Source: Roseburia sp. (GTDB taxonomy: Bacteria; Bacillota; Clostridia; Lachnospirales; Lachnospiraceae). Taken from it: a stretch of DNA of 64,000 nt. The notes beneath the pieces are model-generated. The model was not told where the DNA came from and did not search any database. It saw only the letters and a program-made list of their open reading frames with translations. The DNA lies in the NCBI GenBank assembly GCA_019421345.1, contig JAHZFL010000008.1:37743-101742 (forward strand), given 5' to 3'. How positions within the stretch are numbered: the first letter of the stretch is position 1; each line of letters opens with the position of its first letter. Below, one piece after another: positions 16,185-24,268 of this stretch. The position numbers and the translations under genes are program-made.

Positions 16185-17663
16185 TTAAGGACGTAAAATC
16201 TGCAAAATCTGCTGCGGCTGCTCATTCGCCTGTGTCAGAACGGAGATCGCCGCCTGATTCAGGACGTTTTGATGCGTATAATTTGTCATTTCCTCTGCCA
16301 TATCCGCATCCGTAAGCCTTGAGAACGCCCCCGTCATATTTTCTTCAAACGCATCCAGACTATTCACAGAATAATCCAGACGGTTCTCACATGCGCCGAG
16401 CCTTGCGCGCACACTTGTCGTCTGCTCGATCGCCTGCGACAGACGCGTCATGCCGCGGTCTGCCCCATACACGGTCCTCACATCCAAATCATCAATAAAC
16501 AGGCTCTCACAGGAAACCTCAGGAATGCGCACGTCCATGTTCTGATCCTTGTTTGCGCCGATGTGAAGCGTCATGCTTCCCATATCCGTAACCTCAAATT
16601 CAATCTTGCCTTTATAGCCTGCCTCTGCCAAAAAGGAAAGTGAAACGCCGCCCCTGTCCGTAATCGTCACACGGTTTCCGTCTGTCGTTACCGTGGCGGA
16701 GCTTGAAAAACCTTCCAGCTCTACTTTATTTCCCGCCCCCTTCTTAAACTCAATATCTGTACCCTTCGGTGTCAGGATCTTGCCGGTTGCCTGATCCTTC
16801 TGCCCGTAGACCCAAGTCCCGTTATCTTTATCTTCTACCAGTGTATTATTTCCATTCGGCTGCAGACCAAACGCCTGCGCCAACTTCTCATTATCAAACG
16901 TAAGTGCTACGCCTGCATTTTTTCCATAATCGTTAGATGTAAAAGTAAGATTACCGTTATTGGCATCGCGCTGTACCGTCACCTCTCCAAGCTCTGCCGC
17001 ATTACGGATCTTCTCATAGACCTGCGCCATGGTATCTCCTGCGCTAATCTCTACCTTTGCGCCGTTTACGGAAACAGTGCCGCTTTGACCAATCGTTGTA
17101 TTTGCATCATTAAAATTCTTTCCACCAGTACTAACAGTTGCCTGTGTCGCCGGCTTGTCAACCTCAATGCTATAGTTCCCTTCCTTCACCTGATCGGATA
17201 CCTGCACACGGGTCGCATGCTCCGAATACACCCTCGTATCAAGTGAGCCGTCTAACAGAGGTCTTGTATTGTACTCCGTATCGGTAGAAATACGGTCAAT
17301 CTCAGCCTTTAAGGACTCGATCTCATCCTGGATCGCCTGTCTGTCACTGTCAGACATCGCTCCGCTGTTCGCCGCCTGCACAGACAGTTCACGCATACGC
17401 TGCAAAATGCTTGTCGTCTCGTTCAAAGCGCCATCCGCAATACGGATCACGGAGATACCGTCCGATGCATTTTCCGACGCCCGGTTTAATCCGTTGATCT
17501 GCGCGCGCATTTTATTGGAGATCGCCATACCTGCCGGATTGTCCTTCGCATGGTTCAGCTTCAATCCCGAGGAGAGACGCTCCATTGATTTACTTAACTC
17601 GCCTTCAATGCCAAGCAGACGTTTATTTGCAATGGCTGCCGATACGTTATAATTAATTCTCAT
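16185..17663 (-). CDS. fliC: Flagellin
   Basis: Filament subunit exported through the flagellar type III system. The N-terminal D0/D1 region (RINYNVSAAIANKRLLGIEGELSKSMERLSSGLKLNHAKDNPAGMAIS) and the C-terminal D1/D0 region (ARLGACENRLDYSVNSLDAFEENMTGAFSRLTDADMAEEM to the end) are typical. Residues about 165-390 form a variable outer domain. The ATG at 17663 follows AGAAAGGC; a 24-residue upstream extension of the frame runs back over the promoter and is rejected. The C-terminal tail (EQPQQILQILRP) is as expected for FliS binding. Confidence 0.95.
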   Translation of the reverse strand: MRINYNVSAAIANKRLLGIEGELSKSMERLSSGLKLNHAKDNPAGMAISNKMRAQINGLNRASENASDGISVIRIADGALNETTSILQRMRELSVQAANSGAMSDSDRQAIQDEIESLKAEIDRISTDTEYNTRPLLDGSLDTRVYSEHATRVQVSDQVKEGNYSIEVDKPATQATVSTGGKNFNDANTTIGQSGTVSVNGAKVEISAGDTMAQVYEKIRNAAELGEVTVQRDANNGNLTFTSNDYGKNAGVALTFDNEKLAQAFGLQPNGNNTLVEDKDNGTWVYGQKDQATGKILTPKGTDIEFKKGAGNKVELEGFSSSATVTTDGNRVTITDRGGVSLSFLAEAGYKGKIEFEVTDMGSMTLHIGANKDQNMDVRIPEVSCESLFIDDLDVRTVYGADRGMTRLSQAIEQTTSVRARLGACENRLDYSVNSLDAFEENMTGAFSRLTDADMAEEMTNYTHQNVLNQAAISVLTQANEQPQQILQILRP

Positions 17664-17695
17664 ACTGCCTTTCTCCTTTGCTTCATCTTCCTTAT

Positions 17696-17721
17696 ATATC
17701 GGCGTCCTGCCCGTTTCTCTA
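17696..17721 (-). promoter_or_regulatory. Sigma-28 (SigD/FliA) promoter of flagellin
   Basis: On the minus strand TAGA (17718-17721) is followed by exactly 15 nt and CCGATAT (17696-17702). The Gram-positive SigD consensus is TAAA-N15-GCCGATAT, so this is a near-perfect match. It places the transcript start about 25 nt before the flagellin ATG. Confidence 0.88.
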
Positions 17722-17886
17722 AAGAGGACCGTCAATAAAATTTATCTTTGACACTCCGCATGCCCGGCAAATGAAATTTTGTTTGCATTCTTTGCGGTTT
17801 CGTATTATAATTAGCGCGTTATCAAACGCACAGAAGCGGTAATTTTCGCTTTTGTTCCTATTGATTCATAAAAGGAGGAATATCAC

Positions 17887-18096
17887 ATGACACAGATTAC
17901 CAAATCGACAATGATCGGTGAATTATTACAGATTGACGAGAACATCGCGCCTGTTCTTTTAAATATCGGAATGCACTGCCTCGGCTGCCCGTCTTCCCAG
18001 ATGGAAACGATCGAGGAGGCTGCAATGGTGCATGGTATTGAGCCGGATGCATTGGTAAAAGAGATCAATGAATTTCTTGCAAAAGACCTTGCATAA
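17887..18096 (+). CDS. DUF1858 protein with CxxC motif
   Basis: The 69-residue protein matches DUF1858, the domain often found with hybrid-cluster (prismane) proteins and thought to hold a redox disulfide. Cys31 and Cys34 form HCLGCP in the middle of a small helical fold. AAAGGAGG lies 7 nt before the ATG. It is followed by a strong terminator, so it is a single-gene transcript. The physiological partner is not visible here. Confidence 0.85.
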   Translation: MTQITKSTMIGELLQIDENIAPVLLNIGMHCLGCPSSQMETIEEAAMVHGIEPDALVKEINEFLAKDLA

Positions 18097-18109
18097 GCGC
18101 AGATGATAT

Positions 18110-18165
18110 AAAAAGAGAGTATCGCTTCATCATCCTTTTTGATGATTCCGCGATACTCTCTTTTT
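18110..18165. terminator. Strong bidirectional terminator
   Basis: AAAAAGAGAGTATCGC (18110-18125) and GCGATACTCTCTTTTT (18150-18165) are exact reverse complements, giving a 16-bp stem with A/T tracts at the base. The same arrangement works for both the DUF1858 gene and mecA. Confidence 0.92.
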
Positions 18166-18207
18166 AACTTTTCATAAGACATCCCGCAAAACCTAATAAC
18201 CGTTATT

Positions 18208-18978
18208 CTATAACTGCGCCAGCGTCTGTAAGGCGCTTCCCTTTATGATCGGCCGATAGTGCTCCGCAAAAAACGCCGCGGTCGCAGGTGTCGCGCTCTG
18301 CGGTGTTCCATATTCCGAAAGAATATTGCACACCTTATTAAACTGCTCCGGCGTCTGCCGGTTCTTGCTTAGGAACAGATAATATTTGTGTTCTTCCCCG
18401 CTGCGGTACAGATCATTCTCTCCGCTGTAAAAGCCGGCAAGTACATGAGCGCTGCGTGTTAAGTCCGCAAGATCGTCGAAAACAAACAGCTTCGTAATGT
18501 CTACAAGTACGTTTACCGGTATATTTTTTTTCTTTTTATTTCCGTCGTCCGAAACACTGTCCTTCTCTGCTGCCTCCTCTGCCTTTCGGCGCTCCTCCTG
18601 AATCTTTTTGAATAGGCCAAGCACATCATCTGCGCCCTCCAGTCCCGCGGCGCTTGCGTCGATCGCATCCTCATATACATCCTCAGGATCCGGCTCGGAA
18701 AATTTCGAGAACCGGGTATCAAGTTCCTCCGGATATTCTACCTTTGTGATCACTAATATGATCGTGTCCGCCGACAGCGGGATCGCTTCTATCATAAGCG
18801 GTATATCGTCTGCCTCAAAGCCAAACTCATAAGACGCCTGCTGCATCATATCGCGAAACAGACGCTTTGCCTTCTCGGTTCCATATGCCAATTCACTCAG
18901 CTTGATCTGGCGCTCCGCCAAATCCTCTCTTGTTAAAGTACAACGAATCTGATTCTCACTTACTTTCTCAATCTTCAT
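18208..18978 (-). CDS. mecA: MecA-type adaptor for ClpC protease
   Basis: MecA delivers substrates to the ClpCP protease. The N-terminal substrate-binding domain (MKIEKVSENQIRCTLTREDLAERQIKLSELAYG, residues 1-90) and C-terminal Clp-binding domain (about 165-256, with DLTRSAHVLAGF and KYYLFLSK) are both present, joined by an acidic and Lys-rich linker. The 256-residue length is normal. The ATG at 18978 follows GGAAGTGATGG; the frame's 14-residue extension is discarded. Confidence 0.9.
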   Translation of the reverse strand: MKIEKVSENQIRCTLTREDLAERQIKLSELAYGTEKAKRLFRDMMQQASYEFGFEADDIPLMIEAIPLSADTIILVITKVEYPEELDTRFSKFSEPDPEDVYEDAIDASAAGLEGADDVLGLFKKIQEERRKAEEAAEKDSVSDDGNKKKKNIPVNVLVDITKLFVFDDLADLTRSAHVLAGFYSGENDLYRSGEEHKYYLFLSKNRQTPEQFNKVCNILSEYGTPQSATPATAAFFAEHYRPIIKGSALQTLAQL

Positions 18979-19174
18979 TCCATCACTTCCTTTATCCGGA
19001 AATCCTTGTAAACTGTACATTTATTATAAACAAATGCCATAATGATGTAAAGTATACCTTTTTATTAAAAGTTTGTAAACTAAATCCAAACGCCTAAATT
19101 TTTATCAATTTTTGTGAAATATGCACAATCTTTCAAAAAAGAATTGTCAAACTACATATTTCATGATATAACCA

Positions 19175-20563
19175 ATGCATGAGATGCGAGCCGCTTTGTC
19201 AGGAAAGGAGCGGATCTGCATAGAAGCATTTACTCTGTTTGGCAAATATCGGATTATATCCGTACTTGGTTCCGGCAGTACCGGCACCGTCTATCTTGCC
19301 AAGCATCTTAAATTGGAGATTTTCCGTGCGATCAAGCGTATCCCCAAGCATTCTGCCGGAATTTCTTCTTTCTCACAAAAGGCGGACTTCCTTACGGAAG
19401 CCAGGCTTTTAAAAAATCTGAATCATCCCGGAATCCCTCTCATATATGACATCGAGGAAGACAACGATTATATTTATATGATCGAGGAATATATTCAGGG
19501 TGAGTCATTGGAGACCTATGTGCTCCATCCAAAAGACATTTCACAGGAACTGATAATTAAAATAGGCGTCCAGCTTTGCGAGATACTGGATTATCTGCAT
19601 CATTTATCTCCATACCCTATCCTGTATCAGGACTTAAAACCGGAGCATATTATATTATGTGGAGATCAGTTAAAATTAATCGACTTTGGAATCGCAGGTT
19701 TTTTTACCGGTTCTGACAACTATTTCCAACTTTATGGAACGGAGGACTTTGCCGCACCGGAAGCACTTTTCGGACATCCCGTCACGACGGCGGCTGATAT
19801 TTTCGGCATTGGAAAGATTTTGAAATATCTGGCTGACGCAGCCACCTTTCCATGCCCTCACGGACTTTTGCATATCATACAATGCGCGTCTGACCCGCTG
19901 CCGCAGCGACGCTACCCTTCTGCTTCCGCATTAAAGAAGGCGCTGATTAAGTTCCAACACAAACCGCACAGGCGGACCTCGCATCTCATTCGGAATCTTG
20001 CTGTTTTAGGAAGCCGCAGCGGCTGCGGCTCAACGCATATTTCCATCGCGCTTGCCTGCACCCTGCAGCAACAGGGTATCCCATCGCTGTATCAGCCGAT
20101 GGATGACGCAGACATCTTAGGCAATATCGCCGCATCCAACAAACACCTAAAGGAACATGACGGTATCTTTTATTACCGCCGGCTCAGAGGCGTGCCAAAC
20201 TACGGAAACAGCGTTGCCTTTTCCCTGCCGCCTGACGACTGTATCGTGAGGGACTACGGCGTACAGAGTGTTGCTCTCACAGAGCTTGAGGCTTCAGACC
20301 TCATTCTTCTCATTCTCTCCGGCAGTGACTGGGACACTTCCCATGATGTGTCTCTCGCACGTCAGCTTTCCTTGCTACCGCAGACGGTATTCCTCTGCAA
20401 TCACGGCAATAAAGCTGCCGCAAAGCGTCTTGCCGGGCTTTTGGGACAGCCTGTCTACTGCTTTCCGAACGCCCCTGACGTATACAACATTTCTTCCGAT
20501 AAAAAACAGCTTTTTTCCGAAATCTTCAAACGGAAAGGAGGTTTTAGACATTTTTTCTTTTGA
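19175..20563 (+). CDS. Ser/Thr kinase fused to a degenerate MinD/TadZ-like domain
   Basis: Residues about 20-275 are a eukaryotic-like kinase: glycine loop GSGSTGTVYLAK, catalytic Lys in AIKRIPK, catalytic loop LYQDLKPEHIIL and LIDFG. The HRD motif is YQD, keeping the catalytic Asp but losing His and Arg. From about 280 a MinD-like domain follows (LAVLGSRSGCGSTHISIALACTLQQQG), whose P-loop ends in STH rather than GKS/T. There is no membrane segment or PASTA domain. The ATG at 19175 has no ribosome site; AGGAAAGGAG at 19201 is 9 nt before an in-frame ATA at 19220, so the true start is uncertain. Confidence 0.8.
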   Translation: MHEMRAALSGKERICIEAFTLFGKYRIISVLGSGSTGTVYLAKHLKLEIFRAIKRIPKHSAGISSFSQKADFLTEARLLKNLNHPGIPLIYDIEEDNDYIYMIEEYIQGESLETYVLHPKDISQELIIKIGVQLCEILDYLHHLSPYPILYQDLKPEHIILCGDQLKLIDFGIAGFFTGSDNYFQLYGTEDFAAPEALFGHPVTTAADIFGIGKILKYLADAATFPCPHGLLHIIQCASDPLPQRRYPSASALKKALIKFQHKPHRRTSHLIRNLAVLGSRSGCGSTHISIALACTLQQQGIPSLYQPMDDADILGNIAASNKHLKEHDGIFYYRRLRGVPNYGNSVAFSLPPDDCIVRDYGVQSVALTELEASDLILLILSGSDWDTSHDVSLARQLSLLPQTVFLCNHGNKAAAKRLAGLLGQPVYCFPNAPDVYNISSDKKQLFSEIFKRKGGFRHFFF

Positions 20564-21188
20564 TAAAAACGGACACCGCTCACATCTGACGATCGGCATA
20601 CTCGGCTGCAGCCGCGGCGCGGGTGTTACGCACCTAGCGCTTGCCTTATGCAGCTATTGCTCCTCCAAGCGCGGCAAGTCATGCGCATATCTGGAGCTTC
20701 ATGCCAGACGGGAAATCGCACATCTTTCTTCCCATGGAAATTCTTCCTATGGGAAGCAGGAGCTATCAAACGGCGGACATCTGCGGCGTCCCTTGCTCCG
20801 GCTCTCTCAGACAGATTATTATCCTGCCGTGACAGCCGATGAGATTCCGCTGCTCTTAAATCAGGGCTACGACTATCTCATCCTTGACGCTGGCGCTCTC
20901 GATGAGGGGCTTTTTCCCGAATTTCTCCGATGTGACCGCAAATTTGTTCTGGGCTCGCTTGCCCCGTGGAAGTCTTGGGAATACGAATCATTCTTTCAAA
21001 AATTTACGGATAATATTCATCTTGGGGAAGGTTTTGATTATCTTGTGCAGACGGGAAGCACGAAGGAATCCGTTTCTTTTTCCAAAACACACCACATCAA
21101 CATGCAGACTGTCCCTTTTATCAAAAATCCGTTTCGCATCGAAAAGGAGCTCTTTCCATTTCTCGGAGCCCTTTGCGCAGAACGATAG
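20550..21188 (+). CDS. MinD/TadZ-like P-loop protein, AUU start
   Basis: About 212 residues forming one P-loop domain: HLTIGILGCSRGAGVTHLALALCSYC at the start, CAYLEL, YDYLILDAGAL (Walker-B-like) and the later FVLGSLAPWKSWEYESFF. The P-loop lacks the usual Lys, as in the upstream fusion protein's domain, so the two may be paralogues that pair. The open frame reaches 20268, but that would overlap the upstream gene by about 300 nt. AAAGGAGG is followed after 8 nt by an in-frame ATT at 20550; no ATG, GTG or TTG is suitably placed. The start overlaps the upstream stop by 14 nt. Confidence 0.7.
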   Translation: MFSFDKNGHRSHLTIGILGCSRGAGVTHLALALCSYCSSKRGKSCAYLELHARREIAHLSSHGNSSYGKQELSNGGHLRRPLLRLSQTDYYPAVTADEIPLLLNQGYDYLILDAGALDEGLFPEFLRCDRKFVLGSLAPWKSWEYESFFQKFTDNIHLGEGFDYLVQTGSTKESVSFSKTHHINMQTVPFIKNPFRIEKELFPFLGALCAER

Positions 21189-21289
21189 CACGTTCTGTCT
21201 GCCTGTTGGGGATCAGGCATTTTATATCACGAATTTGTAACCCGCGAATCATTCCTTTTGGCAAGTAGCTTACTTATGGGGGAACTGCA

Positions 21290-21505
21290 TTGAAACAGAA
21301 ACACGAACATGCACTTTATATGGAGCTGTTGTCCTTAGAGGACAGAGGTATTACCATCTGGTTGGAGGGATGTCCCGGTACTTCCAAAAGTATCGCCAGC
21401 CAACTGTGCGCTCACGAGGAGAGCACATATATGAGAGATTATATTTTTGACGAGGGGGTGTTAAAGGAAATTCACTTCGATAAGGTGAAAAAGGAATTAC
21501 TATAA
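21290..21505 (+). CDS. Small protein of unknown function
   Basis: A 71-residue soluble, charged protein, not recognised. It contains CPGTSKSIASQLCAHEES, then an acidic stretch and a basic C-terminus. GGGGGAA lies 6 nt before a TTG start at 21290. It follows the P-loop gene by about 100 nt and precedes a terminator, so it may be the last gene of the kinase operon. Confidence 0.5.
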   Translation: MKQKHEHALYMELLSLEDRGITIWLEGCPGTSKSIASQLCAHEESTYMRDYIFDEGVLKEIHFDKVKKELL

Positions 21506-21596
21506 AGAAACAGATAACCAGAAAACAGAACGACTGAGTTTCTCAATGCCCAGTCTACTGTGTGATACAGCGAACGTATTTGATAAAAAGAAAACA

Positions 21597-21636
21597 GACG
21601 GAGCGGCGGTCGCGCTGCTCCGTCCTTTCTATTCTT
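21597..21636 (+). terminator. Terminator after the kinase/P-loop genes
   Basis: GACGGAGCGGCG (21597-21608) pairs with CGCTGCTCCGTC (21613-21624) with one mismatch, followed by the T-rich CTTTCTATTCTT. Confidence 0.75.
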
Positions 21637-21731
21637 AACAATTCCAAAACCCGCTAAAAATGCTTTGAATTTGTCCGTTGGTATGCTACAATAGCTCTGG
21701 TAAACGTTACAGAGAAAGAAAGGGCTTTTAC

Positions 21732-23495
21732 ATGAAGAAACGCACAAAAAAAAATTTCATCCCGGCAATCGCCGTGTTTGTACTCATCCTTATTGTGCTG
21801 CTTTTTATGCTGCTTGCAAAGGTGATCGAAAAGTATACGCCTTCCAAAGAGCATCAGGATTTATCAGAGTATTATCAGATGACCGCAGAGGATGACGTCG
21901 CCATTGTATTTAATAATGAAGTTCTGCCTGTACAGGGCAAGCTGATCGACGGTCACGTCTATCTTGATTTTAACACGGTGCACGATAAGATCAACAGCCG
22001 GTTTTTCTGGGATTCCAACGAAAATAAACTGCTCTATACGACCGCCAACGATCTGATCATGGCAGATGCAGAGAGCACCTCCTATTATGTCACAAAGGAT
22101 TCCCATTCGCTGGATCACATCATCGTCAAATCCGGTGCGCAGACCGCGTATGTGGCGATTGATTTTATAAAACAGTACTCTGATTTTTCTTATGAGGTAT
22201 TTGAAGCGCCGAATCGTGTTGTCATCACAACGCAGTGGGGCGACTATACGGCAGCGCCGACTAAGAAAAAAACGGAACTGCGTGTTTTAGGCGGTATCAA
22301 GAGTCCGATCCTTACCGAGATTGAAAAGGGCACTGCACTCTCCGTGCTGGCACCTGACGAGACATGGACAAAGGTTGCAACCGCGGACGGTATCATTGGC
22401 TATGTAAAATCAAAGGCGCTTGGCGCCTCCACTACCGAAACACGCGTCAGCGACTATGTACCGGAAGAATTTACACATAACAAAAAGGATTTCAAGATCA
22501 ATCTTGGATGGCATCAGGTGACAAATCCAACCGCCAATCATAATATCAGTAATATTTTGCAGAATACAAAGGGGATCAATGTTATTTCCCCGACATGGTT
22601 CTACTTAAAGGACAACAGCGGAAATATCGGTTCTCTGGCGAGTCTTGATTATGTCAATTACTGCCACCAGAACGGCATTGAAGTCTGGGCGCTTGTAAGC
22701 AATTTCGGAGCAAAGGATCAGGGACTTGAAAACCCGAACCTCACCGAGGTTTTGACCTACACGTCGCGACGTGAAAATCTGATTAATAATCTGATTTCTG
22801 CGGCGATCCAGTATAATCTGGACGGCATCAATGTCGATTTTGAATCGGTTGATCCGGCAGTCGGAGACGCTTATATTCAGTTTATCCGCGAGCTATCCCT
22901 AAAATGTGCCAATAATGGGATTGTCTTATCTGTGGATAACTATTCGCCAACGGAATACACCGCTTTTTATAACCGTGCGGAACAGGCAGTCTTTGCCGAC
23001 TACATTATATTGATGGCATATGACGAGCATTATTCCGGTTCTCCCGAAGCCGGATCGGTTGCCTCCATTGGCTTTGTATCGGAAGGGATCGCCAACACAC
23101 TGCTTGAGGTTCCGGCAGACCAACTGATCTTAGGAATGCCGTTTTACACACGCGTTTGGAGCGAAGCTCCGGCTGCCGCAGAGGGAGAGAATGCAGATGC
23201 CTCCACAGAGGGAGCTGCTCCCATTGAGCTTAGCTGCTACTCCGCAGGCATGAAAGAGATTCAAAATCTCATCAATACCAACGGCGCTGTGCCCGTCTGG
23301 TCTGAGGAGACAAAGCAATCTTATGTCGAATATGTCAACAATGGCGTAACCTACAAGATTTGGATGGAGGATGCAGCGTCTCTGGAGGAAAAGCTTAAGG
23401 TGATGCAGCAAAATCAGCTTGCCGGAGGCGCATTCTGGAAGCTCGGTTTAGAGACAAGCAATGTTTGGGATACCATCATTAAATATATCAACTAA
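21732..23495 (+). CDS. Membrane-anchored GH18-family glycosidase with SH3-like domain
   Basis: A type II membrane anchor (about residues 9-32) is followed by an extracellular region with a copper-amine-oxidase-like segment (about 50-170), a bacterial SH3-like segment (KTELRVLGGIKSPILTEIEKGTALSVLAPDETWTKVA) and a GH18 barrel (about 260-587). The GH18 signature is D364-G-I-N-V-D-F-E371, with Glu371 the predicted acid. This is the YdhD/SleL-like class that cleaves peptidoglycan or chitin-like glycans. The ATG at 21732 follows AAAGGG; the longer frame is discarded. Confidence 0.85.
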   Translation: MKKRTKKNFIPAIAVFVLILIVLLFMLLAKVIEKYTPSKEHQDLSEYYQMTAEDDVAIVFNNEVLPVQGKLIDGHVYLDFNTVHDKINSRFFWDSNENKLLYTTANDLIMADAESTSYYVTKDSHSLDHIIVKSGAQTAYVAIDFIKQYSDFSYEVFEAPNRVVITTQWGDYTAAPTKKKTELRVLGGIKSPILTEIEKGTALSVLAPDETWTKVATADGIIGYVKSKALGASTTETRVSDYVPEEFTHNKKDFKINLGWHQVTNPTANHNISNILQNTKGINVISPTWFYLKDNSGNIGSLASLDYVNYCHQNGIEVWALVSNFGAKDQGLENPNLTEVLTYTSRRENLINNLISAAIQYNLDGINVDFESVDPAVGDAYIQFIRELSLKCANNGIVLSVDNYSPTEYTAFYNRAEQAVFADYIILMAYDEHYSGSPEAGSVASIGFVSEGIANTLLEVPADQLILGMPFYTRVWSEAPAAAEGENADASTEGAAPIELSCYSAGMKEIQNLINTNGAVPVWSEETKQSYVEYVNNGVTYKIWMEDAASLEEKLKVMQQNQLAGGAFWKLGLETSNVWDTIIKYIN

Positions 23496-23520
23496 CAGTG
23501 TTTCTTCCCAAACACTTCAT

Positions 23521-23572
23521 AATTCCCGAAATTCGCGAATACTATTTATAAACGAATTTCGGGAATTTTTTT
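23521..23572 (+). terminator. Terminator abutting the cwlD start codon
   Basis: AATTCCCGAAATTCG (23521-23535) and CGAATTTCGGGAATT (23553-23567) form a perfect 15-bp stem with a T-run. The T-run touches the ATG of the next gene at 23573. Confidence 0.88.
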
Positions 23573-24268
23573 ATGAAAAAAAAATTAGAACTTCTTATGA
23601 CTGTCTGTCTGCTTGCCGCCTCCTTCTTCCTCGCCCGACAGGGCGCCGTCTATGTATTAAGCTCCCGCACAGAGGACAAGAAAATCTGCATTGCAGTTGA
23701 TGCGGGACACGGCGGAAGCGATCCCGGCAAGGTTGGCGTCAACGACGCTTTGGAAAAAGACATCAATCTTGCTCTTGCACTGAAGCTGCGCGATCTTCTG
23801 GAGAAAAAAGAAATCACGGTTATTCTGACAAGAGATTCCGACGCAAGTCTTGCCCCATTGGATGCTACCAATAAAAAAGCTTCCGATATGCAAAAGCGCT
23901 GCCAGATCATCTCCGATGCAAATCCTATATTTACGATCAGTCTGCATCAAAACAGTTATCCCGCGGAGGAGGTAAAGGGTGCGCAGGTCTTTTACTATTC
24001 ACAGTCCGAGCAGGGGAAAGAGCTTGCCGAAATACTCCAAAACAGCCTCGTCTCACGGGTTGACCCGCAGAACAAAAGAACAGCAAAGGCAAATGAGAGC
24101 TATTATCTGCTCAAAAAAACACCCACACCTACGGTCATCGTAGAATGTGGGTTTTTAAGCAATCCGACAGAAGCGGAGCTGTTGTTAGACGAAGCTTATC
24201 AGGATAAGCTCGTCCGTGCTGTCTATATGGGGATTCTGGAATATTTGGAAAAGGAGTCTCTCCTATAA
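23573..24268 (+). CDS. cwlD: N-acetylmuramoyl-L-alanine amidase (Amidase_3, CwlD-like)
   Basis: A zinc amidase that removes stem peptides from muramic acid; CwlD acts in spore cortex maturation. A signal/anchor helix (residues 6-30) precedes the catalytic domain. Visible metal and active-site motifs are VDAGHGGSDPG (about 45), a glutamate in EKDINLAL, SLHQNSYP (about 124) and VECGFLSN (about 190). The 231 residues match CwlD. The start codon follows a terminator hairpin directly, leaving only GGGAA inside the stem as a possible ribosome site. Its end overlaps the convergent gene by 6 nt. Confidence 0.9.
   Translation: MKKKLELLMTVCLLAASFFLARQGAVYVLSSRTEDKKICIAVDAGHGGSDPGKVGVNDALEKDINLALALKLRDLLEKKEITVILTRDSDASLAPLDATNKKASDMQKRCQIISDANPIFTISLHQNSYPAEEVKGAQVFYYSQSEQGKELAEILQNSLVSRVDPQNKRTAKANESYYLLKKTPTPTVIVECGFLSNPTEAELLLDEAYQDKLVRAVYMGILEYLEKESLL

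Noticed and set aside
20268..20549. N-terminal extension of the second P-loop gene
   Set aside because: It is an alternative frame of the kinase gene, without domain signal and without a ribosome site.
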